Origin: Pseudovibrio sp. Tun.PSC04-5.I4
Lineage (GTDB): Bacteria; Pseudomonadota; Alphaproteobacteria; Rhizobiales; Stappiaceae
DNA: 64,000 nucleotides
NCBI RefSeq assembly: GCF_900104145.1
Contig: NZ_FNLB01000008.1
Coordinates: forward strand, 62,001-126,000
Direction of reading: 5' to 3'
Below, in pieces: positions 31,763 to 41,570 of the stretch (the stretch's first letter is position 1; each line of letters begins with the position of its first letter). Position numbers and translations under genes: made by a program. The notes below the pieces were generated by a model. The model saw only the letters and a list, made by a program, of their open reading frames with translations. It was not told where the DNA came from and searched no databases.

Positions 31763-32953
31763 TTAACCTGCGCCACGCATTGCTTTAACAATAGGCATAC
31801 GCGCAGCTTTAAAGGCAGGAAACGCGCCCCCAAAAAAGCCAACAACGAGGGCAAGAGCGCCAGCTTGGCCGACGATGTACCATGTGACTTGCAGGTCAAA
31901 AGCGATCTGCCCGCCAGCGCCTTGTGTGGAGCTTTGATAGCCGTTGAATAGTAGGAAGGCTGTAATTCCACCAATACCCGCGCCAATCAGCGACAATAGA
32001 AGCGCCTCAACCCAAGTGCCCACGAATGCCGCGACACCGCTAAATCCAATGGCGCGCAAAGTGGCAATTTCCACGGCCCTATCAGAAACGGAGCTAAACA
32101 TGGTATTTAAGGCCCCAGCTGTCGCACCTATGGCCATAACGATGGCAATAGGCCAACCAAACAGGCGGATCAGTTTTGCAACGCGCCGTGACTGGCCTGC
32201 AAAGTAAGCTTGTTCGGTAATTACGATGACGGGCTCTCCGAGAGCTTTCTCTAAAACCGCAGCCATTACTTGTGTGTCGGCATCTGCATCCAGCCCAATG
32301 CGTAGCGACTGCACTTCTCCTTCTTTCATGAACAGAGCTTGGGTTGCAGCAAGGTCAGCCCACATTTCGGATTCAAAGGCTGATCCGCCCGCCTCAAATT
32401 GACCAACCACTTTCCAGTTCACTGAACCGAACTCCACCGTCTGCCCAAGGTTCAGGCCCGCATACCGCCTAGCAATGTCAGCTCCTACAACGATCTCAGC
32501 AACACCGGGTTCGGCAAAGCGCCCAGAAACCAGCGTCACGTTTTTCCGTAAAGTTGTTCCAATCGCATCCATTCCGCGAAGACTGATGGTCTGCAAATCA
32601 CCGCCATCAATGAGTGGGAGGTCAACAGGAACCACAAGCTCATTGGAGATCAGTGGCTGACCATTTTGAGAGGTAAGGCCAAGAATGCCTGCGGAAAGGC
32701 GATGGCGTATCTCCGAAGGAATTGAAGACCCTGTCTCATCGCGTGCCCCGCCAGCTAAAACGACGCCGACCTCCGAACTACCTGCACCCTCCAGAGTGGC
32801 TTCGAAGCCACGCGCCATTGCAAGAAAGCCGATAAGAACGATCACGACCATCGCAATAGAGAAGATCATTGAAGCTGATATCCAGATCCTTCTGCTAATG
32901 CTTTTAATGTTGGTGACAGCAATGAAAACTGATTGCGTTAACTTAGAAGCCAT
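31763..32953 (-). CDS. ABC exporter permease 2 (FtsX/MacB-like)
   Basis: 396 residues with a TM helix near the N-terminus (~25-48), a large extracytoplasmic domain (~50-265) and three C-terminal TM helices (~272-385). This is the FtsX-like layout of MacB/LolCE permeases. ATLRAIGFSG matches the conserved coupling segment of the family. It begins 5 bp after permease 1 and would form a heterodimer with it in the inner membrane. Substrate unknown. Confidence 0.88.
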   Translation of the reverse strand: MASKLTQSVFIAVTNIKSISRRIWISASMIFSIAMVVIVLIGFLAMARGFEATLEGAGSSEVGVVLAGGARDETGSSIPSEIRHRLSAGILGLTSQNGQPLISNELVVPVDLPLIDGGDLQTISLRGMDAIGTTLRKNVTLVSGRFAEPGVAEIVVGADIARRYAGLNLGQTVEFGSVNWKVVGQFEAGGSAFESEMWADLAATQALFMKEGEVQSLRIGLDADADTQVMAAVLEKALGEPVIVITEQAYFAGQSRRVAKLIRLFGWPIAIVMAIGATAGALNTMFSSVSDRAVEIATLRAIGFSGVAAFVGTWVEALLLSLIGAGIGGITAFLLFNGYQSSTQGAGGQIAFDLQVTWYIVGQAGALALVVGFFGGAFPAFKAARMPIVKAMRGAG

Positions 32954-32958
32954 CTCGG

Positions 32959-34098
32959 TTACCTCGCTTTAAATGCTTGTACAATTGGCAAGCGCATTGC
33001 GTTGAGCGCCGGCAAAAGACCGCTAACAAGACCTAGGGCGACAATTAGCAGGCCTGCTGTAGTTGCAACAAAATTAGTAAAGACAAGGCCAATGGCGGGG
33101 TCCGCCAGTAAGCAAATTAACCAGCCAACAACCGACCCTAGAGTGCCTCCGATTGCAAAAACCAAAAGGCTTTCACTCAGGATAAGGGACATGATGCGTT
33201 TCCCTGACAGGCCGATAGTTTTCAGCACACCAATCTCGAAAGTTCTTTCACGCACCGCAAAAGCCATGGTGTTCACAACGATCAACAAGATCGTAACCAG
33301 AGCTGCACTAACCACCATGGTCACGACTGAGCGGATGTCTGCAATCTGCCGCATAAATGACTGCAAAAACTGCTTTTCCGCTTGCGTTCTGGTAGGGTTT
33401 GGCGAGTTTGCGAAAAGAGCGTCAATCTTTGGTGCTAAGGATTGTCCTTCAACACCATTCGAAGGCACCACGATATAATTGTTCACCGTATCAAGGCCTT
33501 GCTGCCTTGCAGAGTTAAAATAATCGTACTGCATAATGGCGAAATACGTATCGACGCTTGCGGTTTCTCCTTCAAAAATACCGGAAACATCAAAGCTCCA
33601 AGTACGATTGCCGTCCCGTTGCACATCTTTGAAGGCGGTGATTGAAACACGGTCGCCAACTGACCATCCCATGGACCGAGCCAGCATCTGGCCAACGAGT
33701 AGGTTTTGACGGTCTTGCGTCAGTGTTTCCATCATAGCTGGTGTAAGCGCAAGCTCAGTTCCAAACACACTGAAGGTCCGATCTGCATCCACGGCAGTTA
33801 GGACAGCAATATTGTTCTCAGTGTTAACAAAGCCCCGCATGCGCGCAGTAAAGGCGACATCCTCAACTCCATTCATCGCATCGAGATCTGCCAGATACCG
33901 GTAAGGCAAGCTTTGCCTTGCGCTCGTCTGATTGACGACGACAAGCCGGTTTTTTTCCGTTGAATTCCCATGGGCACCGACGAGAAATGATTGCAGAACC
34001 ACATAAATCAAAAAAGCAATCGCAACTGAGATTATAAGGAGGATCGTTCGACCCGGCTTTCGCCAAGCGTTCCGGTAAGCAAGTCCAAAAAACGTCAT
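32959..34098 (-). CDS. ABC exporter permease 1 (FtsX/MacB-like)
   Basis: 379 residues, with an N-terminal TM helix (~17-38), a periplasmic domain (~40-255) and three C-terminal TM helices (~258-375). FEIGVLKTIGLSG is the conserved FtsX-domain segment. The start codon overlaps the ATPase stop by ATGA, so the two are translationally coupled. It works with the ATPase, permease 2 and the HlyD-type adaptor. Confidence 0.9.
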   Translation of the reverse strand: MTFFGLAYRNAWRKPGRTILLIISVAIAFLIYVVLQSFLVGAHGNSTEKNRLVVVNQTSARQSLPYRYLADLDAMNGVEDVAFTARMRGFVNTENNIAVLTAVDADRTFSVFGTELALTPAMMETLTQDRQNLLVGQMLARSMGWSVGDRVSITAFKDVQRDGNRTWSFDVSGIFEGETASVDTYFAIMQYDYFNSARQQGLDTVNNYIVVPSNGVEGQSLAPKIDALFANSPNPTRTQAEKQFLQSFMRQIADIRSVVTMVVSAALVTILLIVVNTMAFAVRERTFEIGVLKTIGLSGKRIMSLILSESLLVFAIGGTLGSVVGWLICLLADPAIGLVFTNFVATTAGLLIVALGLVSGLLPALNAMRLPIVQAFKAR

Positions 34099-34802
34099 GC
34101 CGCCACTCCCTTTTCCTGAAACTGCCCTTTATTCAGGTGCAAGGTACGGTCCGCATATCCGGTTGCCTCAGGGTCGTGCGTTACCATAACAATGGTCTTA
34201 CCCAACTCCTTATTGAGGAAGCGGAGTATTTCCATAATCTCGGAGGCAGATTTGCGATCCAAGTCCCCTGTAGGTTCGTCACAGAGCAACAATTGAGGAT
34301 CAGAAACCAAACCACGAGCGATACCAACCCGTTGTAGCTGCCCACCAGAAAGCTGAGATGGTAGGTGGTTCATACGCGTTTCAATGCCAACCAGCTGCAT
34401 TGCGGTCTTGACCCGGTCGCGGCGAGATTTAGCGCTCAGCGGCTTAAGCAGCAAAGGAAGTTCAACATTTTGCGCAGCGGTGAGCATAGGCAGCAAATTG
34501 TAGAATTGGAAAATTATGCCAACATTGGCTGCACGCCAAGCAGTCAACGCACCTTCACTCATGCAATGCAACTGCGAGTTTCCGATTTGCAACTGTCCTT
34601 CATCCGGGCGATCGATCCCTCCCAGCATGTTGAGCATTGTTGATTTTCCCGAACCAGATGGCCCCATCACCGCGACGAATTCACCCTTCTCAATATCAAG
34701 GTTCAGTTCTTGAAAGATCCTGACTGATGACCCTCCAACCTTGTAGCCTTTGGAAATTCCGCGCATCGCAATGAAGGGCTGTATTTGCGTAATATTAGAC
34801 AT
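34095..34802 (-). CDS. ABC exporter ATPase (MacB/LolD-type)
   Basis: About 235 residues from the chosen ATG (MSNITQIQPF); an ATG 12 bases upstream is less likely because it has no ribosome site, whereas GGTGA precedes this one. Walker A is GPSGSGKST, the signature is LSGGQLQRVGIARGL, Walker B is LLLCDEPTGDLD, and the switch His is in VMVTHDPEA. It powers the two FtsX-like permeases. Such systems export peptides, lipoproteins or macrolides. The nearby NRPS makes a peptide natural product a possible substrate, which is inference only. Confidence 0.92.
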   Translation of the reverse strand: MSNITQIQPFIAMRGISKGYKVGGSSVRIFQELNLDIEKGEFVAVMGPSGSGKSTMLNMLGGIDRPDEGQLQIGNSQLHCMSEGALTAWRAANVGIIFQFYNLLPMLTAAQNVELPLLLKPLSAKSRRDRVKTAMQLVGIETRMNHLPSQLSGGQLQRVGIARGLVSDPQLLLCDEPTGDLDRKSASEIMEILRFLNKELGKTIVMVTHDPEATGYADRTLHLNKGQFQEKGVAA

Positions 34803-34830
34803 CGAATTCACCATTGTTATAGGAGTAGTT

Positions 34831-35964
34831 TCATTGGGTTCGTGAGATTAGAAGCGTGGCTCTTGCAGCCATGTTGGGACGCAGTGAAGGAGGAATCTCA
34901 TCAAGTTTGATGGAGACACGAACCGTTCCGCGTTCTTTTGAAAAAACGGCCGCGATCTGCCTGACCTGCCCTTGGAAGGTTTTGTCAGGCCAGGTGTCGA
35001 AGGTGATTCGAGCAGGCCCGCCGATCGTCAACTGACTAAAACTTCGTTCGGCAATATCAACATCAACAATGAGGCTTTGTGGATCAAACAGCCGGAGCAA
35101 CGCATCCTGTTGTTCTCCAGAGGTCATCATGCCCGGTGCTGCAGCGACGGTCGCAACTTGCCCATCAAAAGGGGCTCTGGCGACATGATCATTGAGATCG
35201 TTTTTCGCTGCAGTAAGCTCAGCCTTAGCAGCGATTACCGCTAGCTGAGCGAGTTGCAACTCCAATTGTGCGGAAGCAAGGGAATGTTGAATGTCGGTTG
35301 CCGCCGTTCGAGGCACAACATCGCGCTCAACAAGTCGACGTACTCTGCCAAGCTTGTCAGCATAAAGCGCAACCGCCAACTCTGCTTTCTCAAGTTCAAG
35401 TCGGGATTTTCTGAGTTCGAGCTCAGCTTCGCTTAAGGCCTCTTTTGCCCCGCGGTCCTCCAGAAGGAAGAGGCTATCTCCTTTCTTTACAACCGCCCCT
35501 TCTACAATGTTCACCCGTGCGATCTGACCTGGAAGAGGAGCACCTAGAATTACATCCCGTTTAGCTCGTGAGTAACCAGATCCTATAATCTGCTTCGGAA
35601 GGACAGTAGGTGGTGAGAGCATGTTTGCAGGATTGGCTTGCGTTTGCGTGCGAGCCGTCTGCGGTGGGGAGGCAGCAGACAGCTCCAGGTTTACCGATGG
35701 GGCATCATCAGAAAGCACATGGGCCGTCTTAACCTTCACCATCAAGCTCTGGGCAATTTCTGTGCCGGCCCCAGTATAGAGCATGCCAGCAACTGCACCC
35801 AACCCAAGTACAAGAGTCGCGCGCCGAAGCCAGAACGATTGGCGGCTGGCGTTTTCACTGTGAGTGCCGCTCTGTCCTACACTTGTAACATGGTCACTTG
35901 ACTCAAGAGACAAAGATTTAAGTTGAGCGGCGAGTTGGGTGATGTCTGTGTCATGTGCTGTCAT
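34831..35964 (-). CDS. HlyD-family periplasmic adaptor (membrane fusion protein)
   Basis: 377 residues. A cytoplasmic N-terminus (~1-47) is followed by one TM helix (~48-66), a biotinyl-lipoyl half (GAPLPGQIARVNIVEGAVVKKGD, split across the hairpin), a coiled-coil hairpin (~175-245, rich in Leu, Glu and Lys) and a beta-barrel with ARAPFDGQVATV. It links the ABC permeases to an outer-membrane channel, which is not encoded here (a TolC from elsewhere would serve). It is the first gene of the operon HlyD-ATPase-permease-permease-(carrier protein). Confidence 0.88.
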   Translation of the reverse strand: MTAHDTDITQLAAQLKSLSLESSDHVTSVGQSGTHSENASRQSFWLRRATLVLGLGAVAGMLYTGAGTEIAQSLMVKVKTAHVLSDDAPSVNLELSAASPPQTARTQTQANPANMLSPPTVLPKQIIGSGYSRAKRDVILGAPLPGQIARVNIVEGAVVKKGDSLFLLEDRGAKEALSEAELELRKSRLELEKAELAVALYADKLGRVRRLVERDVVPRTAATDIQHSLASAQLELQLAQLAVIAAKAELTAAKNDLNDHVARAPFDGQVATVAAAPGMMTSGEQQDALLRLFDPQSLIVDVDIAERSFSQLTIGGPARITFDTWPDKTFQGQVRQIAAVFSKERGTVRVSIKLDEIPPSLRPNMAARATLLISRTQ

Positions 35965-36357
35965 GCCACTAACATGCTTGGTTATATCTTTTAGAACGTC
36001 CTAGATAGAGTTTTACTGTTACCTACAACACGAATTGATACCTTCAACCGATCGGAAGCCAATTTCCCAGCACCAAGGTTTCCTGCGGGGAGACAGTCCA
36101 TACAACTGTTATTGTTAGTTATTTTGGGTCTCGCCAAAGTTAAAACACAATCAAACCAGAGCCAGGACCGATATTCACTCAATTTGTCCAACATCACGAT
36201 GCCGGCCTTCACTAAGAGTGATCTAGGCCGCTCAATCGAGACGTTCATATTGTTTTTCAAATGGTATCAACACCCCGTGTGAACCCATTTCTCTTCCACG
36301 TCGCGATATCTTTAATACGGGCAAAAATATCGAGCACTACCGGCATTACGAGCTGAC
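35965..36357. promoter_or_regulatory. divergent gap between the exporter operon and the DltA-like relic
   Basis: About 390 bp. It should hold the promoter of the exporter operon on the minus strand. A minus-strand frame of 89 codons (36260-35991) has no recognisable family. No clear operator was seen. Confidence 0.3.
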
Positions 36358-37147
36358 CAATTGGCTTCCACACCAGCGCTGGCACTGCAATGGATCAAAG
36401 ACAAGCGGTTCAACGCGGAAAATTTTCCGCATCTCCATACCGTGTTATTCTGCGGAGAAGTCCTATCAAAATCTCTGGTCTCGCTTCCCGAACCTAAAAA
36501 TAATCAATACCGATGGCCCGACAGAATGTACGGTTGCGGTCACTTCTATTGAAATAACGCCTGACCACTTGGAAGACGAAAGCCCCCTCCCCACCGGTCA
36601 GGCCAGGAACGCAACTTTATCGAGCCTCCCCGGAGGAGAAGGCAGGCGAACTGGCAATTAAGGGGAAATCTGTGGGCTTGGGTTACTTGGGAGATCCAGA
36701 AAAACAACGCAAAGCCTTTCCCGCCATCGATACTTACATGACAGGGAATTGGGGTACTGCAGTGCGAGGGGCCATTGGTATTTCGAAGGCCGAAAGGACC
36801 GGGAAATCAAGCTCAATGGATTTCGTACTGACGTGAACATCGTGGAAAGCGCAACCCGCGGTTTAAGCGGGGTGAATGACGTTGTTGTTGACCTACACCC
36901 AAATAGCCACCATTTAAGCGCATTCGTCCTTGGGCAGGATAGCCCTTCAGCCTTTGAGGGCATAGCGCACAACTTAGCCGGAGTTCTGGATGACAATATG
37001 GTTCCTAGATACTGGTATGGGGCCCAGGATTTTCAACTTAATGCCAACTCCAAGTTGGACAGAAAGCTATTTGTTCAAGATTTACAGCTTGGTCAGCCTA
37101 TTATACACATCCCCAGTTCGATTACAGCAAACGGCACCGCTCCATAG
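36358..37147 (+). pseudogene. DltA-like amino-acid adenylating enzyme, decayed
   Basis: Fragments in several frames line up in order with D-alanine-carrier protein ligase and related A domains: LASTPALALQWIKDKRFN, HTVLFCGEVLSKSLVSRFPN, IINTDGPTECTVAVTSIEI (A5 motif with Tyr changed to Asp), SVGLGYLGDPEKQRKAF, YFEGRKDREIKLNGFR (A8) and NANSKLDRK (A10). At least three frameshifts and a short deletion break it, and the N-terminal third is missing. With the carrier-protein pseudogene across the exporter operon, it looks like the remains of a system that loaded an amino acid on a free-standing carrier. Confidence 0.8.
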
Positions 37148-37177
37148 AATATGGAAAAGCGTGGGTGCCATTTGACA

Positions 37178-37892
37178 TCAAGCCAAAGCACTCACTTCGG
37201 TGGGACATATTTGCGCAAGTCCCCAGTCCGTATTTTGGGAAATCTCGGTCTGGAACTGGCGCAAAATACTCGGCCCTGGAATGTCTTGGCACCTACGCCA
37301 TTCGCTTGGGTTCATACCCACAATCCTCTGGAATTCTCTGGAATTCTCTATTGAAGTTGGATTTGGTATTGAAGCCAACTTCATAAATAACTTCAGTGAT
37401 AGAAACCGGCTTTGTTTTTAAAAGATGAGCGGCCTCGGTGATCCGGAAAAGATTGATGTATTGCGAAACGTTGATGGCGCGCTGTAAATTGACCGCAGTT
37501 GAAATTTGCCGTGATGGAATAATCAACTTCCGTGAAAGCCGGTCTAGGCTCAACTCAGGATCTCGGTAGAGCTTCCTTTCAATAATCACTGCATCCATCT
37601 GTTTCAAAAATTCTCGAATTTCCCAGATGTATTCAGGCTTTACGTCAAGAGCGGCAGGCTTATTCTCCGGATTATCCGCCTCAATCGACTTTACATAAAT
37701 CTGAGTATTTTCATTTGCGGAACTCACATTCACGAAAATAACAGCGACCGAAAGGCACAACAAAATAAAGGTAGTGGAAACCCCTACTATATGGGGTGCA
37801 AAACGACCTGTATTGTTTGCAAGATCATATGAAACGGCAACATCAACCAAAGCAGACATAAGAAGCCTGGAACCGGCGATGATGAATGCCAA
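37178..37892 (-). pseudogene. AraC-family regulator, broken by a 10-bp tandem duplication
   Basis: The frame from 37892 has two predicted TM stretches (~1-20, ~35-55) and then an AraC-type DNA-binding domain (LSRKLIIPSRQISTAV, ITEVIYEVGFNTKSNFNREF). At the second helix-turn-helix the sequence AGAATTCCAG is present twice in a row, near 37325-37345. Removing one copy restores FQRIVGMNPSEWRRCQ and a C-terminus ending at 37178. The family normally has a longer N-terminal sensor, so the gene may also be cut at its start. The present product lacks the end of its DNA-binding domain. Confidence 0.8.
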
Positions 37893-38047
37893 GGTTCTGT
37901 CGTAAATTTTCCCAACTACTAATATCCTGCCATTTGCACGGCCGGAACGCGACAGCGAAACTTGTCAATATCAGTCAATTTTGAAAGCTGTCATTATCCA
38001 AAATAAGCGGGTCTTTATGCAGCGAAATAGGAAATCTATTGGCACAA

Positions 38048-38392
38048 ACAGCACACCAGACAAGGTTGTGATTGACAAGAGCGGTGCCAATCTTGCGGCA
38101 TTATTATGGATAAATGTTATGTTAAAACAACGCCTGATCAGATTCTGCAGGTGAAGTATTTCAATATCGTCATTGAACAGGATCGAAGAGCATACCGTCC
38201 AGCGAGAAAGCGGGAGAAAATGAAGGGAGAGTTTAAATCACCCCGGTAAGCGCAACGGTTTTTATCTGCCTACGGTCAGATCACCACTATCTTCCGTCCC
38301 TGCCGTTACAAACTTTCTTCTCGTCCCTTCCGTCATGCAAGGGCTGATGTTTTCAGTCTAGGGAACGACAGTACAGCAGATATGACGGCATA
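38048..38392 (+). pseudogene. IS6-family transposase C-terminal relic
   Basis: Pieces in different frames read PDKVVIDKSGANLAALLWIN, LQVKYFNIVIEQDRR and LSAYGQITTIFRPCRYKLSS, which match the last half of an IS6-type transposase such as the one at 53006-55530 (VVMDKSGAN, IEQDQRFIK). Frameshifts and a missing N-terminal half show it is dead. Confidence 0.7.
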
Positions 38393-38461
38393 AAATCTGA
38401 CCTGACTGGGTCTTTGCAACTCACCCCAAACAACTTGGCAATGTCCATCAAACAGACCGAG

Positions 38462-39235
38462 TTAGCATTTGTTTTTCTTTTTTTGCGTCTGTGTTCTCAC
38501 TATATGGTAGAGGCAACCAATCAACCCAAACTCATTCAGGCGATAGGATAATTCAGCAATCCTGTTGTTTGGCGCATCCATAAAGCGTTTACGCGCTGGA
38601 AGATCCCGTTTGCCGGATAACTCATCAATACTTGAGTCAAAAATATTGGAGGTAATTGGAGCCGAAAGCACGCCATACGTCTTTATTTTATGTTCCCATG
38701 GGCGGCGTAAATCCTCATCGATCGCACGCTTCCTCAAACCTGCATATTGTAAGAATTTTTGCGCCCCGGCTCTGTTTATCAAGTAAGCGCCTGTATTGTT
38801 GGGGACTCTCCAATAGGTAACTATTGCGGAACTGGCCCCAAATTCGGAAACAGTTTCAAAAGAGGATTTAGATGGATTACTCAGACGGATGAGTTCCCAA
38901 TCTTCTGGCAGTTGATCCAGATTAGAGAGAAGTTCCCCAAATACTTCTTGGAATATGAGATCGTCTTCCAGAACGAGGACCGGTTCATCTATGGCGTCAT
39001 CAACGATGCGCTGCAAGATACGCAGGTGCGTAGCGTAGCATCCTACTTCCCCATTCTTCAGTGCGCTCTTTACTTTTCCGTCTGTGCCGAGGAAATAACC
39101 TTTTAGCTTGTCCGGGATGTCCAGCCCCAAACAGGCTGGAATACGCTCGTATTCAAGTCCCTGCGCTTTTATTTCTGCGTCCATGTATTGCAAGCGATCT
39201 GAATCTCTGTCCAGATTTATAAGAAATACTTTCAT
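38462..39235 (-). CDS. glycosyltransferase family 25 (LPS/capsule type)
   Basis: 257 residues. The N-terminal FLINLDRDSDRL, GEVGCYATHLRIL and the acidic LVLEDDLIF (~92-100) are typical of GT25 enzymes, which add sugars (often galactose) to lipooligosaccharide. The C-terminal part is basic (QTQKKKNKC), perhaps for membrane contact. It is the last gene of a three-glycosyltransferase run on the minus strand with two fucosyltransferase-like genes, so it probably builds the same cell-surface glycan. Donor and acceptor are not determined. Confidence 0.88.
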   Translation of the reverse strand: MKVFLINLDRDSDRLQYMDAEIKAQGLEYERIPACLGLDIPDKLKGYFLGTDGKVKSALKNGEVGCYATHLRILQRIVDDAIDEPVLVLEDDLIFQEVFGELLSNLDQLPEDWELIRLSNPSKSSFETVSEFGASSAIVTYWRVPNNTGAYLINRAGAQKFLQYAGLRKRAIDEDLRRPWEHKIKTYGVLSAPITSNIFDSSIDELSGKRDLPARKRFMDAPNNRIAELSYRLNEFGLIGCLYHIVRTQTQKKKNKC

Positions 39236-39248
39236 TCTACTCTCGTCT

Positions 39249-40172
39249 TTATAATCTTATCCATTCGCCTGGACATATGTCCGCAGTATACCTGCGTTTC
39301 ATTTCTTCAGGTGCAAACCAGTTCTCAGGTGCAATAACCTGCTTTTCCGGGTTTGCGTTTAGCCACGCTCCCCACCAGCTAAATGAACTATTTGCAATGA
39401 TGTTATGTGTGCATTGCGACATCAAATAGAGATCATGATAGCGATTGCCGGTATCGACTAGAATGCGGTTGTCCCAGCTGCTGGTAAGCTTGTCAGCTTC
39501 TTCAAAATCATCACTAAATATAACAAACCGGCAGTTACCGAAACGCTCTTCCATCAGGCTTTTCGCGCTATTGTAAAAATCGTTCCCAATTAGCCCGTGA
39601 ATCTCTAGCGTTTTGGGAATTTTGGCATAATCGCCACGGCGGATATGGACTGATACAGTGGGACCATTGGTTACGTCACTTAACAGATCTTCCGCAATGT
39701 CCTTGCGCAGATGGTCGAGCGAAAATTGTTTACGTAGGTCTTCGGCGCAGTCTTCAAAATACCTCTCTGACTGGTAATAACCTTCGATATAGGTGCCTTG
39801 CTCAATGGCATTAATCGCCGGATTATACTTGAGGTCTGGATAGGAAAACCGAGTTCCCGGCCATGTGCTTGTTCTTGCCTTGCGCTGACTGCTGAGTTTG
39901 CGCCACAGTTTTGAGAGGCTACCCTCCTGAAATACAGGAGCATCCCATTGTTGTGTTTCCAACGAAAAGATATCTAACCCAAACGAAGCATGTTTCTGCT
40001 TTCCCCCACCATCTATGTGGAGCAAGAGCTGTTTACCCAACCGTTGAGCTTGCGCATAACCAGCTGCGTACTGGAACATCTGGTTTCCCAAGCCTGCAAA
40101 AATACGCAGGCACACAAAATCAGTATAATTCATCTGATCGATGGTGATGGATGGTAATCTAATATCAGGCAT
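39249..40172 (-). CDS. alpha-1,2-fucosyltransferase, GT11 family
   Basis: 307 residues. LRIFAGLGNQMFQYAAGYA (~18-36) and the GDP-fucose-binding VHIRRGDY (~186) are hallmark GT11 motifs; HNIIANSSFSWWGAWLN (~255) is the third. It transfers fucose from GDP-L-fucose in alpha-1,2 linkage to a galactose-like acceptor. GDP-fucose would come from the fcl and gmd genes at 41571-43579. A second ATG (MNYTDFVCL) 39 bases in is an alternative start and fits the family better. Gap to the GT25 gene is 13 bp. Confidence 0.93.
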   Translation of the reverse strand: MPDIRLPSITIDQMNYTDFVCLRIFAGLGNQMFQYAAGYAQAQRLGKQLLLHIDGGGKQKHASFGLDIFSLETQQWDAPVFQEGSLSKLWRKLSSQRKARTSTWPGTRFSYPDLKYNPAINAIEQGTYIEGYYQSERYFEDCAEDLRKQFSLDHLRKDIAEDLLSDVTNGPTVSVHIRRGDYAKIPKTLEIHGLIGNDFYNSAKSLMEERFGNCRFVIFSDDFEEADKLTSSWDNRILVDTGNRYHDLYLMSQCTHNIIANSSFSWWGAWLNANPEKQVIAPENWFAPEEMKRRYTADICPGEWIRL

Positions 40173-40212
40173 TGGGGCTCTGTAACTGGTTATTAGCTAT
40201 GGGTTCACTGGA

Positions 40213-41244
40213 TCATCCGCGTTCAAACAAATGGACTGAAGCTTTCCAGAGCAAGCTCTTTAGCTTCTTGTGGGAAGGCATTATCTTTTGTCGGAGTGTC
40301 TTGTCTGGCCAAATTATCTCCACTGACTTACCGAGACTTGGGAGCATTTCGTTGCCACGTTCTGCTGCAATCTGAGAGCAAAGAGCGAAGAAATTGTATT
40401 TGTTCATAAGCAGCGTTTTGTTGTGCTTCTGCGCAGCTTTGGCTTCCGGCGCATCGCCTTGCTTTTCGTCTAAGAACCTTACAACATTCTCAACAGCCCG
40501 CTTGGGAGTTGAGATGTCAATATCCAGGATCCCACGTTTGTCGAAGTCGTCAGTTGCGTGCTTGCCGCCTGCATAAATAGGGAAGGCTCCACCAAGAATA
40601 GGGTCTGCTAGTTTTTCCGACCAGTAATGAGGGTGAAAGCTGTTCTCCAACGCAAGGTGGTAGCGAGACCTAGCAATAACCTCGGATTTGTCATCCAGTT
40701 GTTCAAAGCCCCGACCATAGATTTTAAGGCGATCCCCAAGGCGGTCCTTCAGGACCTCCAAAAACCGTAACCGTCTTATCTGGTTTTTCGTCAGCGTCTT
40801 TTTTGAGCAAATAGCCGTGATCTCAAGGTCACGCTCTTTGTTTCCATCAGCTTGAGCAAGATCGCGCCACTCAAGCACAACTTCCGGCTCCGTACCACCT
40901 CCAACTTTCACACCGTAAAACCAAGGCAATGCGGTCTGGCTCAGGTAGAGAGCGGCCCCCACCTCGGGTATCGAGTAGAACGAACATACTGTCCCAAACT
41001 GCCCAAGGTAACTTTTGGGAATAGAAAAGACCTCAGGTGGCTCTGTTACAAACAGTATCCGTCGTTCTTTTGGAACCCTTGTCACCAAAGGTTTTTCATG
41101 GCGGTCATAAACTACAAGCCAGTTCGCAGTTTCGCCTTCATCTTCCAGCTTAAAGGTGTGCTCATGCCACACACCGTCATTGTGGGGGGTTTGACGGAAT
41201 ATCCAGCGATCAAGATGTGGCGACGAAATGTGAAAAATAGCCAT
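40213..41244 (-). CDS. GT10-like fucosyltransferase
   Basis: 343 residues. The C-terminal half contains RYHLALENSFHPHYWSEKL and ADPILGGAFPIYAGG (~195-230), the signature of GT10 alpha-1,3/1,4-fucosyltransferases, where Glu and Lys contact GDP-fucose. The N-terminal half (ILFVTEPPEVFSIP) matches the acceptor-binding side of bacterial members. It is first in the minus-strand glycosyltransferase run and divergent from fcl-gmd, so a fucose donor is very likely. Together with the GT11 enzyme it could make a difucosylated structure like a Lewis antigen; linkage is inferred from family. Confidence 0.85.
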   Translation of the reverse strand: MAIFHISSPHLDRWIFRQTPHNDGVWHEHTFKLEDEGETANWLVVYDRHEKPLVTRVPKERRILFVTEPPEVFSIPKSYLGQFGTVCSFYSIPEVGAALYLSQTALPWFYGVKVGGGTEPEVVLEWRDLAQADGNKERDLEITAICSKKTLTKNQIRRLRFLEVLKDRLGDRLKIYGRGFEQLDDKSEVIARSRYHLALENSFHPHYWSEKLADPILGGAFPIYAGGKHATDDFDKRGILDIDISTPKRAVENVVRFLDEKQGDAPEAKAAQKHNKTLLMNKYNFFALCSQIAAERGNEMLPSLGKSVEIIWPDKTLRQKIMPSHKKLKSLLWKASVHLFERG

Positions 41245-41442
41245 GTTGGGATTTTACTACCTGAGACTTTTGCCGAAGGAGATGAGGCAGACTGATACAC
41301 AGGAAAACGCCATTTGACCAGTCTATCTGCAATATTTCAGCGGGCATTTGAGGTGCCTTCTACAGGCAAATTAAACTTTTTCATTGCCTCGGTTGCAAAA
41401 TGCCCAAAATCTACTATTCAGTGAGTGAATGAGAGCCCGTTA

Positions 41443-41475
41443 AGCGCCTTGATCTTGAAGATCTATATAGGCGCT
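41443..41475 (+). promoter_or_regulatory. hairpin between divergent glycan genes
   Basis: AGCGCCT at 41443 pairs with AGGCGCT at 41469, and an inner GATCTT/AAGATC pair extends the stem. It sits in the 326-bp gap between the GT10 and fcl genes, upstream of fcl. It could be a protein-binding site or an mRNA leader structure; it has no T run. Confidence 0.35.
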
Positions 41476-41570
41476 AGTTCATTTATAGCTGGCTTTATAT
41501 AACACGAATTCTGAGCAGTTACCGAGATTGTCATTGGTGCTTGGTTCAGCAAAACTTGAGTAAGACGCTG

